Source of the DNA: Pelodera strongyloides
Taxonomy: Eukaryota > Nematoda > Chromadorea > Rhabditida > Rhabditidae
Length of the DNA stretch: 64,000 bases
Direction: 5' to 3'
Assembly (NCBI GenBank): GCA_036852015.1
Contig: JAANDG010000545.1
Location: forward strand, 1 to 64,000
Part shown: piece after piece, positions 23,537 to 35,031 of the stretch
Layout of the letters: the number at the start of each line of letters is the position of its first letter
Numbering within the stretch: position 1 is the first letter of the stretch
Translations under genes and position numbers: made by a program
The notes under the pieces: generated by a model
The model's input: only the letters and a program-made list of their open reading frames with translations
Databases searched by the model: none
Told to the model about the DNA's origin: nothing

Positions 23537-23859
23537 CGTTTTATTTTTTTGCCAAGCTAAACAAAGCACAATTAATCCCGTCTTCGTCATTTGTATTGCG
23601 TTGTAGTTATTTTAGAACATATTTTTTGTTTGTAATTTTTTTCGAAAATTTTTCAAAAAAATTTTCTTCTCAACCAACATGTAAAAAGGATACCAGGCTA
23701 CCGTAATCCGAGGTACTCAAGCTGGACCATTTTTTGCTCATATTTCGTGGGAAATAATTTTCTGTCAAATTTGTTTTAGTTATTCTGGTAGCTTCAGACA
23801 CGGGGAATCTAATAAAAATAATAACTTTTTTGTTTTCTGAGGTGGACCTCACCCTTTAA
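23270..23859. mobile_element. TTAA MITE family F
   Basis: The ends are ttaaagggtgaggtccacct and the complement ggtggacctcaccctttaa. The arms are about 110 bp, and the interior holds a pure T run of about 47 nt (23487-23533). It abuts family E copy 1 through one shared TTAA. Confidence 0.85.
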
Positions 23860-23922
23860 GACCACCTTTGATGGCCTCAATTTCTGGATTTCAATTTCGT
23901 CTTTTTACTTCAATTATCAATA

Positions 23923-24392
23923 AACCAGCCGGCTACGCCGCCCGTGGCAACTTTCTTGTACATTTGTTTTATTTCATGCATGCGTAAAACGTGGAATCAA
24001 AAATTAGAGTGGAAACCGAAAAAAGAGGGACTCGGATGAAACCCAAACTATGTTAGCGCTATCGCGCTAACAAAGGAAATGGTCCAAAAACTTAGAGCAA
24101 GGAGTATGTGCTAAAATCCTCGCTTCATTGTTTGTTTTGTTTCTCTAGATTTGCATGTTATTTGTACCCTATCGAGGTACTTTGCGCGCCGCCTACGCGC
24201 CCAAAGGATACACCACACATATTCCGTAAATGCGGCCTTTTTTCAGCGTTTGTGAGAGGGGCGCACGGGAAGTGCGATGGCTCAGTGCACGGAAACGTGA
24301 ACTACTGAACCAACCCTACTTCCTGAGCGTAACGCACATCATCCAAACGTACAATCAAACAAACAAAGCTTCCAACTTTAAATAATAAGATG
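23923..24392 (-). mobile_element. Helitron-like family J, copy 2, with a nested family I insertion
   Basis: On the minus strand it begins tcttattatttaaagttgg and ends with a gcggcgtagccggctgg hairpin end (CTGG). It aligns to 9311-9763. A family I fragment (about 24001-24077) interrupts it at a caaaaa site that is continuous in copy 1. Confidence 0.65.
24001..24077 (+). mobile_element. Short family I element nested in family J
   Basis: It holds the last 77 bp of family I, including gggactcggatgaaacccaa and the gttagcgc-tatc-gcgctaac hairpin plus aaagga. Confidence 0.65.
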
Positions 24393-24395
24393 GTA

Positions 24396-26050
24396 TAAAA
24401 ATGTACCTAGAAAAATATCTTTCCAATTCCAATTTACGGAAAAATCACAAGGGGAGAAATCCCTTCATTTGAGTTTTGATTTTTGACAAAATGGGGTGAT
24501 TCCTAAATCGCAACAGGACTTGGCAGGCTAGATGGAGAGTACCAATTTAGTACCGGTTAATACCGAATTAGCCGGGTCAAAAACCACGGTTTGTTCCGTT
24601 TAAAATTGGGACCAGACTGGTCGAAGACCGGTACGAAAATGGTACTATTTTGCTACGCGACACGTAATCTCCAAACTACGGTACTTTCGCTGCCGAATAA
24701 AACATCTGATATCTGCATCTTTCACCCCCCCCCCCCATCTATACATACATAGATCTATACATAGATTGTATAGATGTAACTCTATACAAAATAACATAAC
24801 TACCGAAGATTATAATAATTTATTAGAAATAAACGCAATCAATAACCCAATTAAAACGATAAATCTATTAAAACTATTCGCAGCAGCATGAACATAGTGC
24901 AATAAATACAGAGAAACAATACTAGGCGAATAAATACAACATAGGCACGGTATTCAGATACAAAATTGGATAACCATATAGGATATATACAATCAGAGTT
25001 AGAGTTAAAAGAAAAAAGCCTAAGAAAGGTACATCTAACAACTACTGCTAACAATAAGGCTACTATACTAACTAATATGGAGATGTGAGCATACATGTTA
25101 AATGTGAGATAAACAGTAACGAACACGTATTAAATTTAAACCAGTAAGAAATTCAATTGACAAAATAGCATAGTCCTGAAGATGCCGGAAGGTGAAACGT
25201 TAACATAAGGGAGTCGTAATAAGTCAGATCGAAGATTCTACCTATTCTATATCTAGTCTAGGGGGGAACAATTTTGAAAAAATAGTTCTAAGTATAATAC
25301 ACACAAGTAAAGTCAATAATCTAAAGAATATATAAACAAAAGGTTCTATACCATAATAGAGTAGAATAATGTGGCCAGTATCCAGTAATATATGCTTTAC
25401 AATTGAAATCGCTTATTGCATAATAAATCTAACCGCTAAGACTTCCAAGCGAAAGCGACGCAGCAATCATTCTTGATTTGGTTCCCAGAGAAATTGCATC
25501 ATGAGGTCCACCGAAGCTCTGATCATGCAGTAGAAATGCAGTTTTTTATCACTCCGATTGCCCGACTGTATCGATCTGGAAAAAAAGCGAGATTGGTATG
25601 ACAGAAAAACAGCTAACGATTATCGTTCGTTTCAGACGGAGACGTTTCATATAAGTAAGATCATTTTAGTAGGATCGCCTGAATAGTCGCATCAGGCGGC
25701 GATAGCCGTCTGGTAACAAATAACACTAATAACAGCGTGAGGAAAAAAAATAGGAATCTAACTCAAGTTTCAAGCCCATAAGCCACAAAATAAATAAGAA
25801 ACCTTACACGCACATGTGTAGCTATGAATATACAGAGTAAAAAATGAACCAAACACTTACACATGTGGATGGAGCACATTAAATGACAAGTAGTGGATGC
25901 GTGTTGAAGGTGAAGGTTTTCAATAACATCCAGCAGATCACGGTGACTTATAAAGAGACAGCTGCGGCCTCGACTTACTGTAAACAGTAATGTATTGTGG
26001 CAGCCAGCTACATGATTCATTCAGAAGAAAACTACAATTAGTTTACTGAA
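24396..26050. other. No gene seen; one hairpin end near 25688
   Basis: AT-rich sequence with a C run at about 24726-24736. The motif caggcggcgatagccgtctgg at about 25690-25711 is a family J 3' end whose 5' end I could not place. Hydrophobic minus-strand frames here look like AT-bias artefacts. Confidence 0.4.
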
Positions 26051-26055
26051 GAATA

Positions 26056-27843
26056 TCTTATTATATAAAGTTGGGAGCTTTGTTTGTTTGTGCGTTTGTT
26101 TGAGTGTACGTTTGGATGATGTGCGTTACGCTCAGGTTGTTGGATTGGTTCAGTAGTTCACGTTCCCGTGCACTGAGCCATCTCACTTCCCGAGCGCCCC
26201 TCTCACAAACGCCCAAAAAAGGCTGCATATGTGGAATATGTGTGGGGTATCGTTCGGGCGTTTCCGCGGCACAAAGGGTTCAAAGAACACTCACGGCACA
26301 AAACTCAAAGAACGACCAATTTTGAAAACGAAATCGCGCTTTTTGGTCTAATGCTTTATTTACTCTTATTTTACAAAAATTTTCCTTTAGTCCAACATTG
26401 CCTTTCAACGTGAGATTATCTTCACCTTGAGCGACCTACGAGAATCCAGCCCTGAGCCACGCACTCGCAGACTGCATATACTCACCAAGGGTGAGGCGTT
26501 TGGGCAGAGAGTTTAAAGAACACCCACTCCATCAGCAACGCCATTGCGGATGGCACACAAAAGGCTGCATTATACTCCAAGGACGCGGATTATCGGCCGA
26601 GCGATAATGTTCAAGGAACATCCACTTGCTGCGCAACGCCATTGTGGAGCGCTCACATGAACACCACAAAAGTTTGCATATACACCAAGGGAGCGGAGTA
26701 CATGCCAAGCGATAGAGTTCAAAGAACACGCACTACAGAGCAGCTAAACTGCGGAACGCCCAGTGAATGCTACAAAGGCTGCCATATACAGAATGCTTGC
26801 GGGGTATCGTTCGAGCGATTGTGCGGCAAGTAGGCCGAGATCATCGATTTTTGAACAACTTTTGTCCTAAATTTTGACAAGTTTTAATCAATAATTTATT
26901 TTTTCCCCCTTATTTTTTTCGAAACACTTTACTGAGCGATTTTGCATAGTTGCAGACAATTTAGGAGAATATAGTCAACAGAAACTAAGTTCTAACCCGT
27001 GTTCATATTGGTATGGGTTTCAAAAGGAAAAATGAAAGACTGGAGACTTTTTGCATAGAATGTTTCCTCCTCCTAACTTATATAGACCAGAGAAACATTG
27101 CGGCGTAATCAGCCACGCGATATTAAAGGGTCAGGCCCATTTCAAATGACCCCTATTTTTGATGATTCCATCTGATTATCTATGTCAAATATAGTAGGAT
27201 GCAATATTTTTCTAATTTTCAAGCGCAAAAATCACACACTATTCAGCAATATACCGTGGGCAGTCATACCCAACTATCTTATCGCAGTTGGCACGCCCAT
27301 TCGCGCTGATTGGCCAATATTGCAATTGCCACGCCCAATGGAGCATATTGCCCAATTAGCGCGAAGGGGCGTGACAACTGCGATACATAGTTGGGTATGG
27401 CTGGCAATGGTAAATTGCCGAATACTGCGTGAATTTTGCGCTTGAAAATTAGAAAAATATCGTATTCTACTATATTTGACATAAGGAATCAGATGGATCA
27501 TCAAAAATAGGGGTCATTTGAAATGGGCCTGACCCTTTAAGGCTTTGGGAATTTTTCGATGTCCTAGAGTAGAGCAAGTTGCAGACAATTTAGGAGAAAC
27601 TTATATAGCCCAGCGAAACATTGCGGCGTAACAGCCACGCCGCGCTTATTCCGCTGCTTTTCGGTTTTGGAAATTTAGGAGGAATATAGTCAACGTCCTA
27701 AAATGGGCGAACCAAAACTGTTCTATCCCCAGGAAACTATTCTTGCGAGAAAGAGTTGCTTCCACTTATAGATATAGCCCAGTGAAACATAGCGACCATC
27801 AGCGAATATTGGAAAGACGCCTCAGGCGGCGGTAGCCGACTGG
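26056..27843 (+). mobile_element. Helitron-like family J, long copy
   Basis: The 5' end is tcttattatataaagttggg and the 3' end is caggcggcggtagccgactgg. The start matches the inverted 24392 and 9763 ends. The interior has degenerate repeats of an aacgcca...caaaggctgcat unit (about 26490-26830) and of an attgcggcgta unit (about 27095-27630). MITE A copy 2 is nested at 27123-27540. No helicase or replication-initiator domain is encoded, so it is non-autonomous. Confidence 0.5.
27123..27540. mobile_element. TTAA MITE family A, copy 2 (complete)
   Basis: This 418-bp palindrome runs from ttaaagggtcaggcccattt to the complement ending ctgaccctttaa. It is the best-preserved copy of family A. It interrupts an internally repeated part of the long family J element. 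Confidence 0.9.
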
Positions 27844-29455
27844 TAAAATGATAATGTCGTAAAACTGAATAACACAAAAATGAGTAACTCCTAACATGTA
27901 GCCGGGCGGGAGGTTCGGTACGGTATGCGAGGATAAACTTCCGATCCTGCTTGCATAACCGCTTCATGCATTGTCGAATGAAGGTAGAGCCGTCCAATTT
28001 CAAAAGCAGAGAACAGAATGGAGCTGAACTACTATAGATAAGGTACACAAATGTGAGACACGAATTCGAGAGCAACTGTAATTTCAACCAATTAACAACG
28101 AACCGTAAACAAATCCGCAGGTTTTGATTTCACAACTTCAGCAGGTTTTTCTCAGCAGGTTAGTAACCGCAACAATGGAACCTGAACGTGAAATGTGTAA
28201 GTCAACCATATAATTTCTCTGAGTTGTTATGTTATGTTATGTTATAATTCAACTATATCGTTAAGTGGTTTAAAATATAAATTGAAGTAGACATACACGG
28301 AAACTCACGGGAACTCGCTACCTCCGCCTGCATATCCTTTGAATGAACGTCAAGAAAGTACTAAACATCTAAAGAAAAAATGTGTTGCTGAAACACGGCG
28401 CTGAAAGGTGAAGGTGGGGCGGAACCACAGAACCCACACTACTACACAACACTCGATGGGTCATTTTGGACGAGAATAAGAGAATATGCAAAGCAAAACT
28501 AACCATATAGTTCAGTGATCCTGTTCATTAACCATATAGTCCAGTGGTCCAGTTCACAACGGAATTCCCTGCAGCCAAAATAACAGGAGAAGAGGCGCGG
28601 AATGTCGGCACATCGTACTGAAACAGATATCGGAAACATACCAGAAACGCGGCTGAATTGACCAACAATAAGGCGCCGCAAAAATACAAGATCGAAACAC
28701 TAATAGAAAAGCTGAACAGCTCGGTAAGCTCGGAGGCAAGAAAAAACACTGGTAATGGATAAATTACTTTATTCACACATACAATAAAACGATACACAAT
28801 TGATCAAATATACATACAATGGAAGTGATAGAACTCTGGCAAAAGAAGACCGGCCGGTGGATTTTGGATCATACGCGCCGCAGCCGATCGCGATACGCGC
28901 AAGGTGGACCTAAACTGTGGTCTAAACCAGGTCTAAACTAAAATAGTACCTGTTTCAGACCACAGGTGCCGTCCCGGGGTCGTCGACCACCAAAAAGCGT
29001 ACATTTTCGGTACTGGACCGCCGGTTTGTTTTCCCTTAGTTTAGGGCAGACCGTTATTAAATTGGTTTTCGCGTTTTCTATGTTTCCAATGATGACAATA
29101 TTGAATATTTATTGAATATTTATTATACTCATTAAAAGAGCGCAACGCCGTGAGAGACGATGAAAAAGAAAAATCAAAGTAGATGATATAGATACTTGGA
29201 AATAATTTCCACCAACAGTATATCGATTGTAATTCCACAAGGTTAATAAAGAAAACGATGATGATAGCGAATCAAAGAACTTGGTCCCACACAAACAGCC
29301 AACCCGTATTTTAAATTTTTAGTTTAGCTTAGCCACGTTACCTCAACAAAAGTACTACGCGTTCACGTTCTCAACAATCCTAAACTAAACGTGCCACACA
29401 TAAAAGTACAACAGCAATACAACAAGTAAATACATTCTCAGGGCCATCACATAAA
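27844..29455. other. No gene seen
   Basis: Mixed sequence without recognisable domains, tRNAs or strong inverted repeats. A short gttatgttatgttat run lies near 28226-28240. Confidence 0.4.
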
Positions 29456-29793
29456 GAAAGTAGGGGCCTAGCATCGTCACTACCCTCCACCCGCAGGAGT
29501 CCGCATGCGCTACGTAGCTAAACCACTTATAAAGATAAGGAAAAGGGTTAACTGTTTATGTAGAACCTCCTTCTAATTATTCTTCACGAGAGTAACGTAT
29601 AAGTCCTATAAGTCTGTATATTTGCTTGAGTATACATGCACATGGTGCTGCATTAGTGAATTGGTGTCTTTGAAAAGGCCAGTGAATATAAATGGAAAGA
29701 AAAGAAAGAATTATGATTTATCCCGTTGTTGCCGATAGTCGTTCCAGCATGCTGTAAATTCCACTAATTGATGATCAGCGTATTCTAAATGAA

Positions 29794-30873
29794 TCAACGG
29801 TTAACAGACATAATGTTTTCCATTTTTTCAACTCCGAGACATTCAAGGATATCTATTGCTTTCAGCTTTTTCTTAAAGACATGAGAATTTTGCGACACTA
29901 GCGCGTCTAGCGGAAAATTTGCATTTGAAAGCCACCTCGCCGTTCTTATAAAGAAAGAGTGAAATTTGACATTTTTGCGACTGAATTCAATACTCAGATT
30001 AAAGTAGCTTGATCTGCTCATTGGCCTCCACACATAGTATTTACTACTGTCTATATCCACCTCGCGCTTTATGATTTTGAAAGATGTAATGAGATCTTTT
30101 TGAATGCGCCGTTCTTGTAAACTTTTTAGACCCAATATTTTGAGCCGTTCAGAGTATTTCGGAATAATAATACCTGGTTTTGCACATTTTTTGAAAATGA
30201 TCCACGTAATTGTAGCCTGTACATCTTCCAGTTGCTGTATATGGATCGATAAGTATGGATTCCAAACACATGAGGCAAATTCGAGTATAGGTAGAACCCA
30301 TACATTGTAAGCCTTTATGAGAAGACGGGGGTCTCTTAGTTGGAGTGTACTATTTATACCATAGAAGCAGCGGAGTGCCTTAGTTGTGGTAATGGAGATA
30401 TGTTCAGAAAAGGACAAGGACTCATCAAATATTACACCTAAATCACGCGCCGAATTTTTAGATTTCACAAGCTGGCCTTGTATGCTATAAAAATTGTGAG
30501 GGTTGTTTCGACCAATATGTAAGGAAGCACATTTAAGAGGCGCAATTTTCAATTGCCATTTTACGCAGTATTCTTCTAATGTACGCAGGCATAAATCTAA
30601 TTCATCAACCAACGACGGAGAGGTATTAGAGTATCGTAGAAAAAGTTTTACGTCATCAGCAAAAATGGAAACCTTGACGTTTGGACAACAAGCTAAAAAT
30701 TTGGGTAAGTCAGAAAGATACAGAATAAATAGAGTTGGGCTTAGGACTCCTCCCTGAGGAACACCAGAAGGTGCGGGGTACTCATCAGAAATCAGAAGGT
30801 GCGGGGTACTCGACAATACATGGAAAACCCGGGAATCGGGAAAGTGTCTGCTCTGCTGTCTCAGTTGCTCCAC
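29794..30873 (-). pseudogene. Non-LTR retrotransposon, reverse transcriptase C-terminal half, fragment 2
   Basis: This open frame of 359 codons on the minus strand starts inside the RT domain. It has the GVPQGGVLSPTLF motif, the catalytic FADD box, a DLGVIFDESLSFSEHI block and then the post-RT region shared with the fragment at 5314-5952 (PILEFASCVWNPYL, SERLKILGLKSLQERRIQKD, SFFIRTARWLS). The order and motifs fit the CR1/Jockey group of LINE-like elements, which copy their RNA at a nicked target. The endonuclease and RT N-terminus are absent and the upstream sequence does not continue the frame, so this is a 5'-truncated copy. The frame itself is intact, suggesting fairly recent insertion. 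The 3' flank (about 29455-29790) carries the element's untranslated end. Confidence 0.88.
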
Positions 30874-31136
30874 TATTCGTTGTCATTCTGTATATTACCA
30901 AAACACAACCGAGGGGATTTCTTTCCCTAGGTTAAATTTGCAGTAAATTGACACAGAAAATGTATTTTTCTATGTACCTTTTTATGTTTATGGATAATTG
31001 AAGTAAAAAGACGAATTTGAAGTGACTGCGACCCTTTAAAGGGAACATATGTGCGTAAACTCCTGTTTAGCACATTAAATTCAACTTTATTCTTTAAGGT
31101 CGTTATCATATTTCATTATATTACGTCATTATTGTT

Positions 31137-31508
31137 TCACATTCTTGCATTATTTATGTTTTCATTAATATTAATTTGTTTACATAACAATTTCCGTAAT
31201 ATTATCACAAGATTCGTTCTTTGAACTTCAAGTGATATTCACACATTTATCATGTTTTTGCAAAATTCTGCATTAATGTAAGCTCCGCCCCTTATCGCTT
31301 ATTGGTTACCGCAATACTAATCCCATTTCGGTCGCTGAAGCACCCCTTGTTGCTGAAGCACCCTCGACGCCGGGGTGTACTGGGCCTGAGGCCGTAGGGT
31401 TGTTATTTATCCAGCGCATATATTTTGTAATAAAGCTATTTAAAACAATCAAGACCCGCGTGGCAGAAGAAGTTTATCCGCTAACATCGGTACCATTTAT
31501 TTATATGT
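31137..31508 (+). repeat. LTR-like direct repeat, left copy
   Basis: It matches 31923-32381 in order: ttcattaatattaatttgtt, ctccgccccttatcgcttat, gccggggtgtactgggcctg, an aataaagctattt polyadenylation-type signal and aagacccgcgtggcag. The right copy has about 130 bp extra. The placement of aataaa before a conserved 3' block is LTR-like. Confidence 0.65.
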
Positions 31509-31515
31509 TTATCCG

Positions 31516-31818
31516 CTAACATCGGTAACGAGGAGTCTCGTATAGATCGCATGAGTGGGATCTATGTCTTCCTCCACAGAACCGACAGTGTTCTCCAGGA
31601 ACCGTGACCGTTGGCCAGGATGGTAATCCACTGAATAGTGTCAGCAGTCTCTGCACATTGCGGCGGGCCCTCAGCAAATTAACCCGGTATACAGCCGCAG
31701 ATACGTTTCCACGCTCCGGTAGTTTAGGAGGGATTTCTCGATTAGGGGGGGGGGGCAGCTCGACGAACATGTTGCGTATACGGGAACCAGTAGGTATCTG
31801 GGCCTGCGGACGCACCAT
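31516..31818 (-). pseudogene. Gag-like fragment with a CCHC-type knuckle
   Basis: On the minus strand, an open frame ends in CRFCGGRHRSHSC, spaced C-x2-C-x3-H-x4-C. That spacing is common in BEL/Pao-type nucleocapsid regions. It lies between two LTR-like repeats but reads opposite to their polyadenylation signals. The start is not determined and the fragment is short. Confidence 0.5.
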
Positions 31819-31922
31819 ATTAGGAGGGTGATGGTGACTGAGTGTGGGGATATCCTCCTTTGGACTGTTTCCCTCGCATGCAGTGTAACAGTGTAATGTC
31901 TCTGGTGAAGCGCGCGCACGAT

Positions 31923-32381
31923 TTTCACATTCTTGTTTTCATTAATATTAATTTGTTTACATATCAATTTCCGTTGTATAATCACAAGATTCATTCTTTG
32001 AACTTCACGTGATATTCACATTTTTATCATGTTTTTGCAAATATCTACATTAATGGAAGCTCCGCCCCTTATCGCTTATTGGTTACCGCTATACTAATCC
32101 CGCCTAAAGATTTCGCTACTTAACCCAGAGCCATAGCCCAGAAGGCACTCCCAATTCGGTCGACGAACTCCGATCAGATTCTCCCTCTGGCAGCAGTGGG
32201 GACGTTGCTGATAGCCCTTGGAGCAAGGGCTAAGTTGCTGAAGCACCCCCGACGCCGGGGTGTACTGGGCCTGAGGCCGTAGGGAATATATTTATCCAGC
32301 GCATTTAATAAAGCTATTTGAAATACCAAGACCCGCGTGGCAGGAAATTCACCGCAAAACAACGGAACCATTATTTATATG
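31923..32381 (+). repeat. LTR-like direct repeat, right copy
   Basis: Partner of 31137-31508, with an additional block at about 32102-32232. It ends at accattatttatatgg, as the left copy does. Confidence 0.65.
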
Positions 32382-32499
32382 GTGCACCGTCCGGGAAAGT
32401 GCGGTGGAACCATCCCAAATAACCAATTTTTTATCCTTCTCCATCTGATCCTCCGTCCCGAATGAGAACACCACTTTTTAATGGACGTCGGGAGAAGTT

Positions 32500-32606
32500 C
32501 CCTACGGTGAATCGAGATAAAACTTACTTTATATAATATATTGTAATAAACAAATATTATGAAGAAATCGTAAATATAAGTTTGCTTGAAGGGCCTGTCC
32601 CTTTAT
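32500..32606. repeat. Family D-like MITE end
   Basis: The ttataatatattgtaataaa core is followed by gaagggcctgtccctttat, a degenerate family D right end. Confidence 0.55.
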
Positions 32607-32636
32607 AGCCGCATAACATCCCTATTTTGGGGGATG

Positions 32637-33407
32637 TTACCGAATTTCCCAACACACAGGGAGCCCTCCCTAATCTCACGAGTGCTTTGTTTGTGTGTCT
32701 CGTTTGCTCTCGCTCTCTCTACGCGTCCTTTAACTCCTGGGGAGGCCATGGGGAGTAAGTCGGATAGATGCGTCGCATGAGGCACTCTGAACCTGACCCG
32801 CACGGTGCACCGCAGACTTACCCGCATGGTGCGGTTCCGCAGGGCCGCAGATGCGGAAAAGTCTGCCATGCACCGTGCGGGTGTCTGCAGCCGCACTACG
32901 CGGGAAAGTCTGCAGCGCACCGTGCGGGAAAGTACGCGGTGCACCCTGCGGCTAAGCTTACCACTAGGCTCCTCGAAATTATCGGCGTTTGCGAAATTTT
33001 TTTTTAGTGTCTGCGGGAAGTCTGCGGGTAAGTCTGCGGGAAAGTCTGCCGCATGGTTGGGCGAACAAAAGTGTCGCAATGTGTAATTTCAGCGTGTTTC
33101 CGCACGATGCCAGAGTATACGGGAAAGTATGCGGAAAAGTGTCGCAGTGGGCCGCATACGGTTTGCGCGTGAAAGTCGGGAAAGTGCCGCATGCGAACGT
33201 GCGGGAAAGTATGCACAAACGTGCCACAAAGTCTGGGGCGGAAAGTACGCATGGCCACACCATGCGGAAAAATACGCATGCACGCCCAAAACGTGCGGGA
33301 AATTATGCGCCGCACTATGCGCCTCAGAACGTAACAGCCCGCCACCCTGTGTGTAACCCGCGGCGCATCTACCCGAGCTCTTTGCGTGTTGGTGAATACG
33401 GTCTCAG
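32637..33407. mobile_element. Family G element with a minisatellite interior
   Basis: The left end has caacacacagggagccctcc and the right end has gcgtgttggtgaatacggtc, the ends of family G seen complete at 42358-42500 and 50219-50365. The interior (about 32800-33310) is an array of degenerate units on the theme gtgcgggaaagtctgc, absent from the short copies. Confidence 0.65.
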
Positions 33408-33409
33408 AA

Positions 33410-34500
33410 TGCATTCCGCAGACTCCTCGCGCAACATTTTATGTGGGACCGGGCGTTTGCCGTTACTTTTTTGGAAGCGTTCGCTGGTCTTTTAATATAA
33501 AGAAAAATTTAGAGAGCGAATGATATGTGCTTTGTAAATAATGTGGACAAGTCACCCACAGACTGTAAAATAATTCTTAACGCTATTCTGGAGGGACTTT
33601 CTCGAGCTACCAACACAAGTAAGCTATATGTTTGCAAATTGTCTTGGCGATTAATTACTGGATAAATCAACGACTTCCATTTTACTTTTTTTACTGGAGT
33701 GCATCATTTTTGCTCGGCACTGTATTGTACCTATAACAATATTGGTGTACTTGCGCCTGTCTGCATTGGTGTATTGTATCTACATAGAGAGATGGGGTCA
33801 TCCTTTTGCACCTTGAATAGGTAATGATAACATGAACTTTATAATAATCATTTATTACGCACACATACAATTCATGAGAAAAATATATGCAACGTACAGT
33901 TTAAAAAAAATTACACAACACGAAAATTACATTAAATTAACTTTGCTCGCATACTCAAAACCACACATTTACTACACATTTATAAACAACTGAATAGCGA
34001 GATAGGGTGTCGGAGTGGCTGGAAAATGCAGTGCGCTTTTATTCAACCTCTGCCGATCATAACTCGTAACAATCTCGCCAGTTTTTTTTCATAAATGTGA
34101 GGTAGCTTAGCTTTTGAGCAAGTTCCTGCCCTTTTGAGCATATATTATTGAATCTAATCTTTGTATTGTGACCATTATCAGCTATATTGTCAACATAAAG
34201 TGTTGAAAAAAAAACTAGTTGTAGGAATATAAAACAAATCAATCTTCTTTCCCGTTCAATAACAAAATAAAAACAAATAATTACGGCAAAGCACTAAAGT
34301 TAAAGCTAGTTGGTATAGAAAAGCAAGAGAAACAAAAGCAAGATAAACAGAACGGAATTCTATAATTCTATTCTAAAGCAAACACTTTTAGGTGCACTCA
34401 CATATTTTCTCCTTCCGATGATCCACACAGGATGTTTCCATTCAAAAAAAATTTGCGCGGTAAGTTAACTGGAACTATTGTGCCGTACATACGAATAGTC
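33410..34500. other. No gene seen
   Basis: AT-rich sequence. The gaggtagcttagcttttgag motif near 34096 is a remnant of foldback O. Confidence 0.4.
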
Positions 34501-34504
34501 TATT

Positions 34505-34926
34505 GCAGCCGGGCCCCTAAGCACCAACTTGAGGACTGTTATTCAGGCATCATAGCAGCGGGCTTACACTGGGGAAATTTGGCGACATCGCCGCGTCAAA
34601 AATGATCGTCCGCCACAGCGCGGCGGCGCACTGCACCTAGAGCGCGCGGTAGGCGCGCCATAGGTGCGCGAAAGGATATTCAACACAGGTGGGCGAACCT
34701 GCGGCGAACTTTTCGTGGGTTCCGGGTCAAGTCCGCCGTAGGTGCGCTCCAGATGCGCCCTGAGACCGCCGTAGGTGCGCCACTTACTATTCGCGCACTC
34801 CGACGCACCCGCCGCGGTGGAGTGCGCCGCCCCGCTGTGGCGGACCCTCATTTTTGGCGCGGCGATGTCGCCAAGTTTCACGTTGTAAGGAGTAACCGCT
34901 TACGGAGTGCTTAGGAGCCCGGCTGC
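34505..34926. mobile_element. Foldback element K
   Basis: The outer ends are gcagccgggcccctaagcac and the complement gtgcttaggagcccggctgc. The inner arms share tttggcgacatcgccgcg and gtccgccacagcg. It is GC-rich, about 420 bp, and lies just upstream of the first recognised exon of the membrane-protein gene. Confidence 0.8.
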
Positions 34927-35031
34927 ATAATCCTTGAAAAAATTTTGAGTCCGGTTTTTTTTGCTTTTTTCCACGCTGCTTCTTTGTTCCCATTTAAATT
35001 ATTTTCCTTTTCACGGCATTTTATTATTTAG

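Noticed and set aside
24851..25126. Hydrophobic 91-codon minus-strand frame resembling a membrane protein
   Set aside because: AT-rich composition gives many such frames; no splice signals, no homologue recognised, no repeats of the pattern elsewhere.
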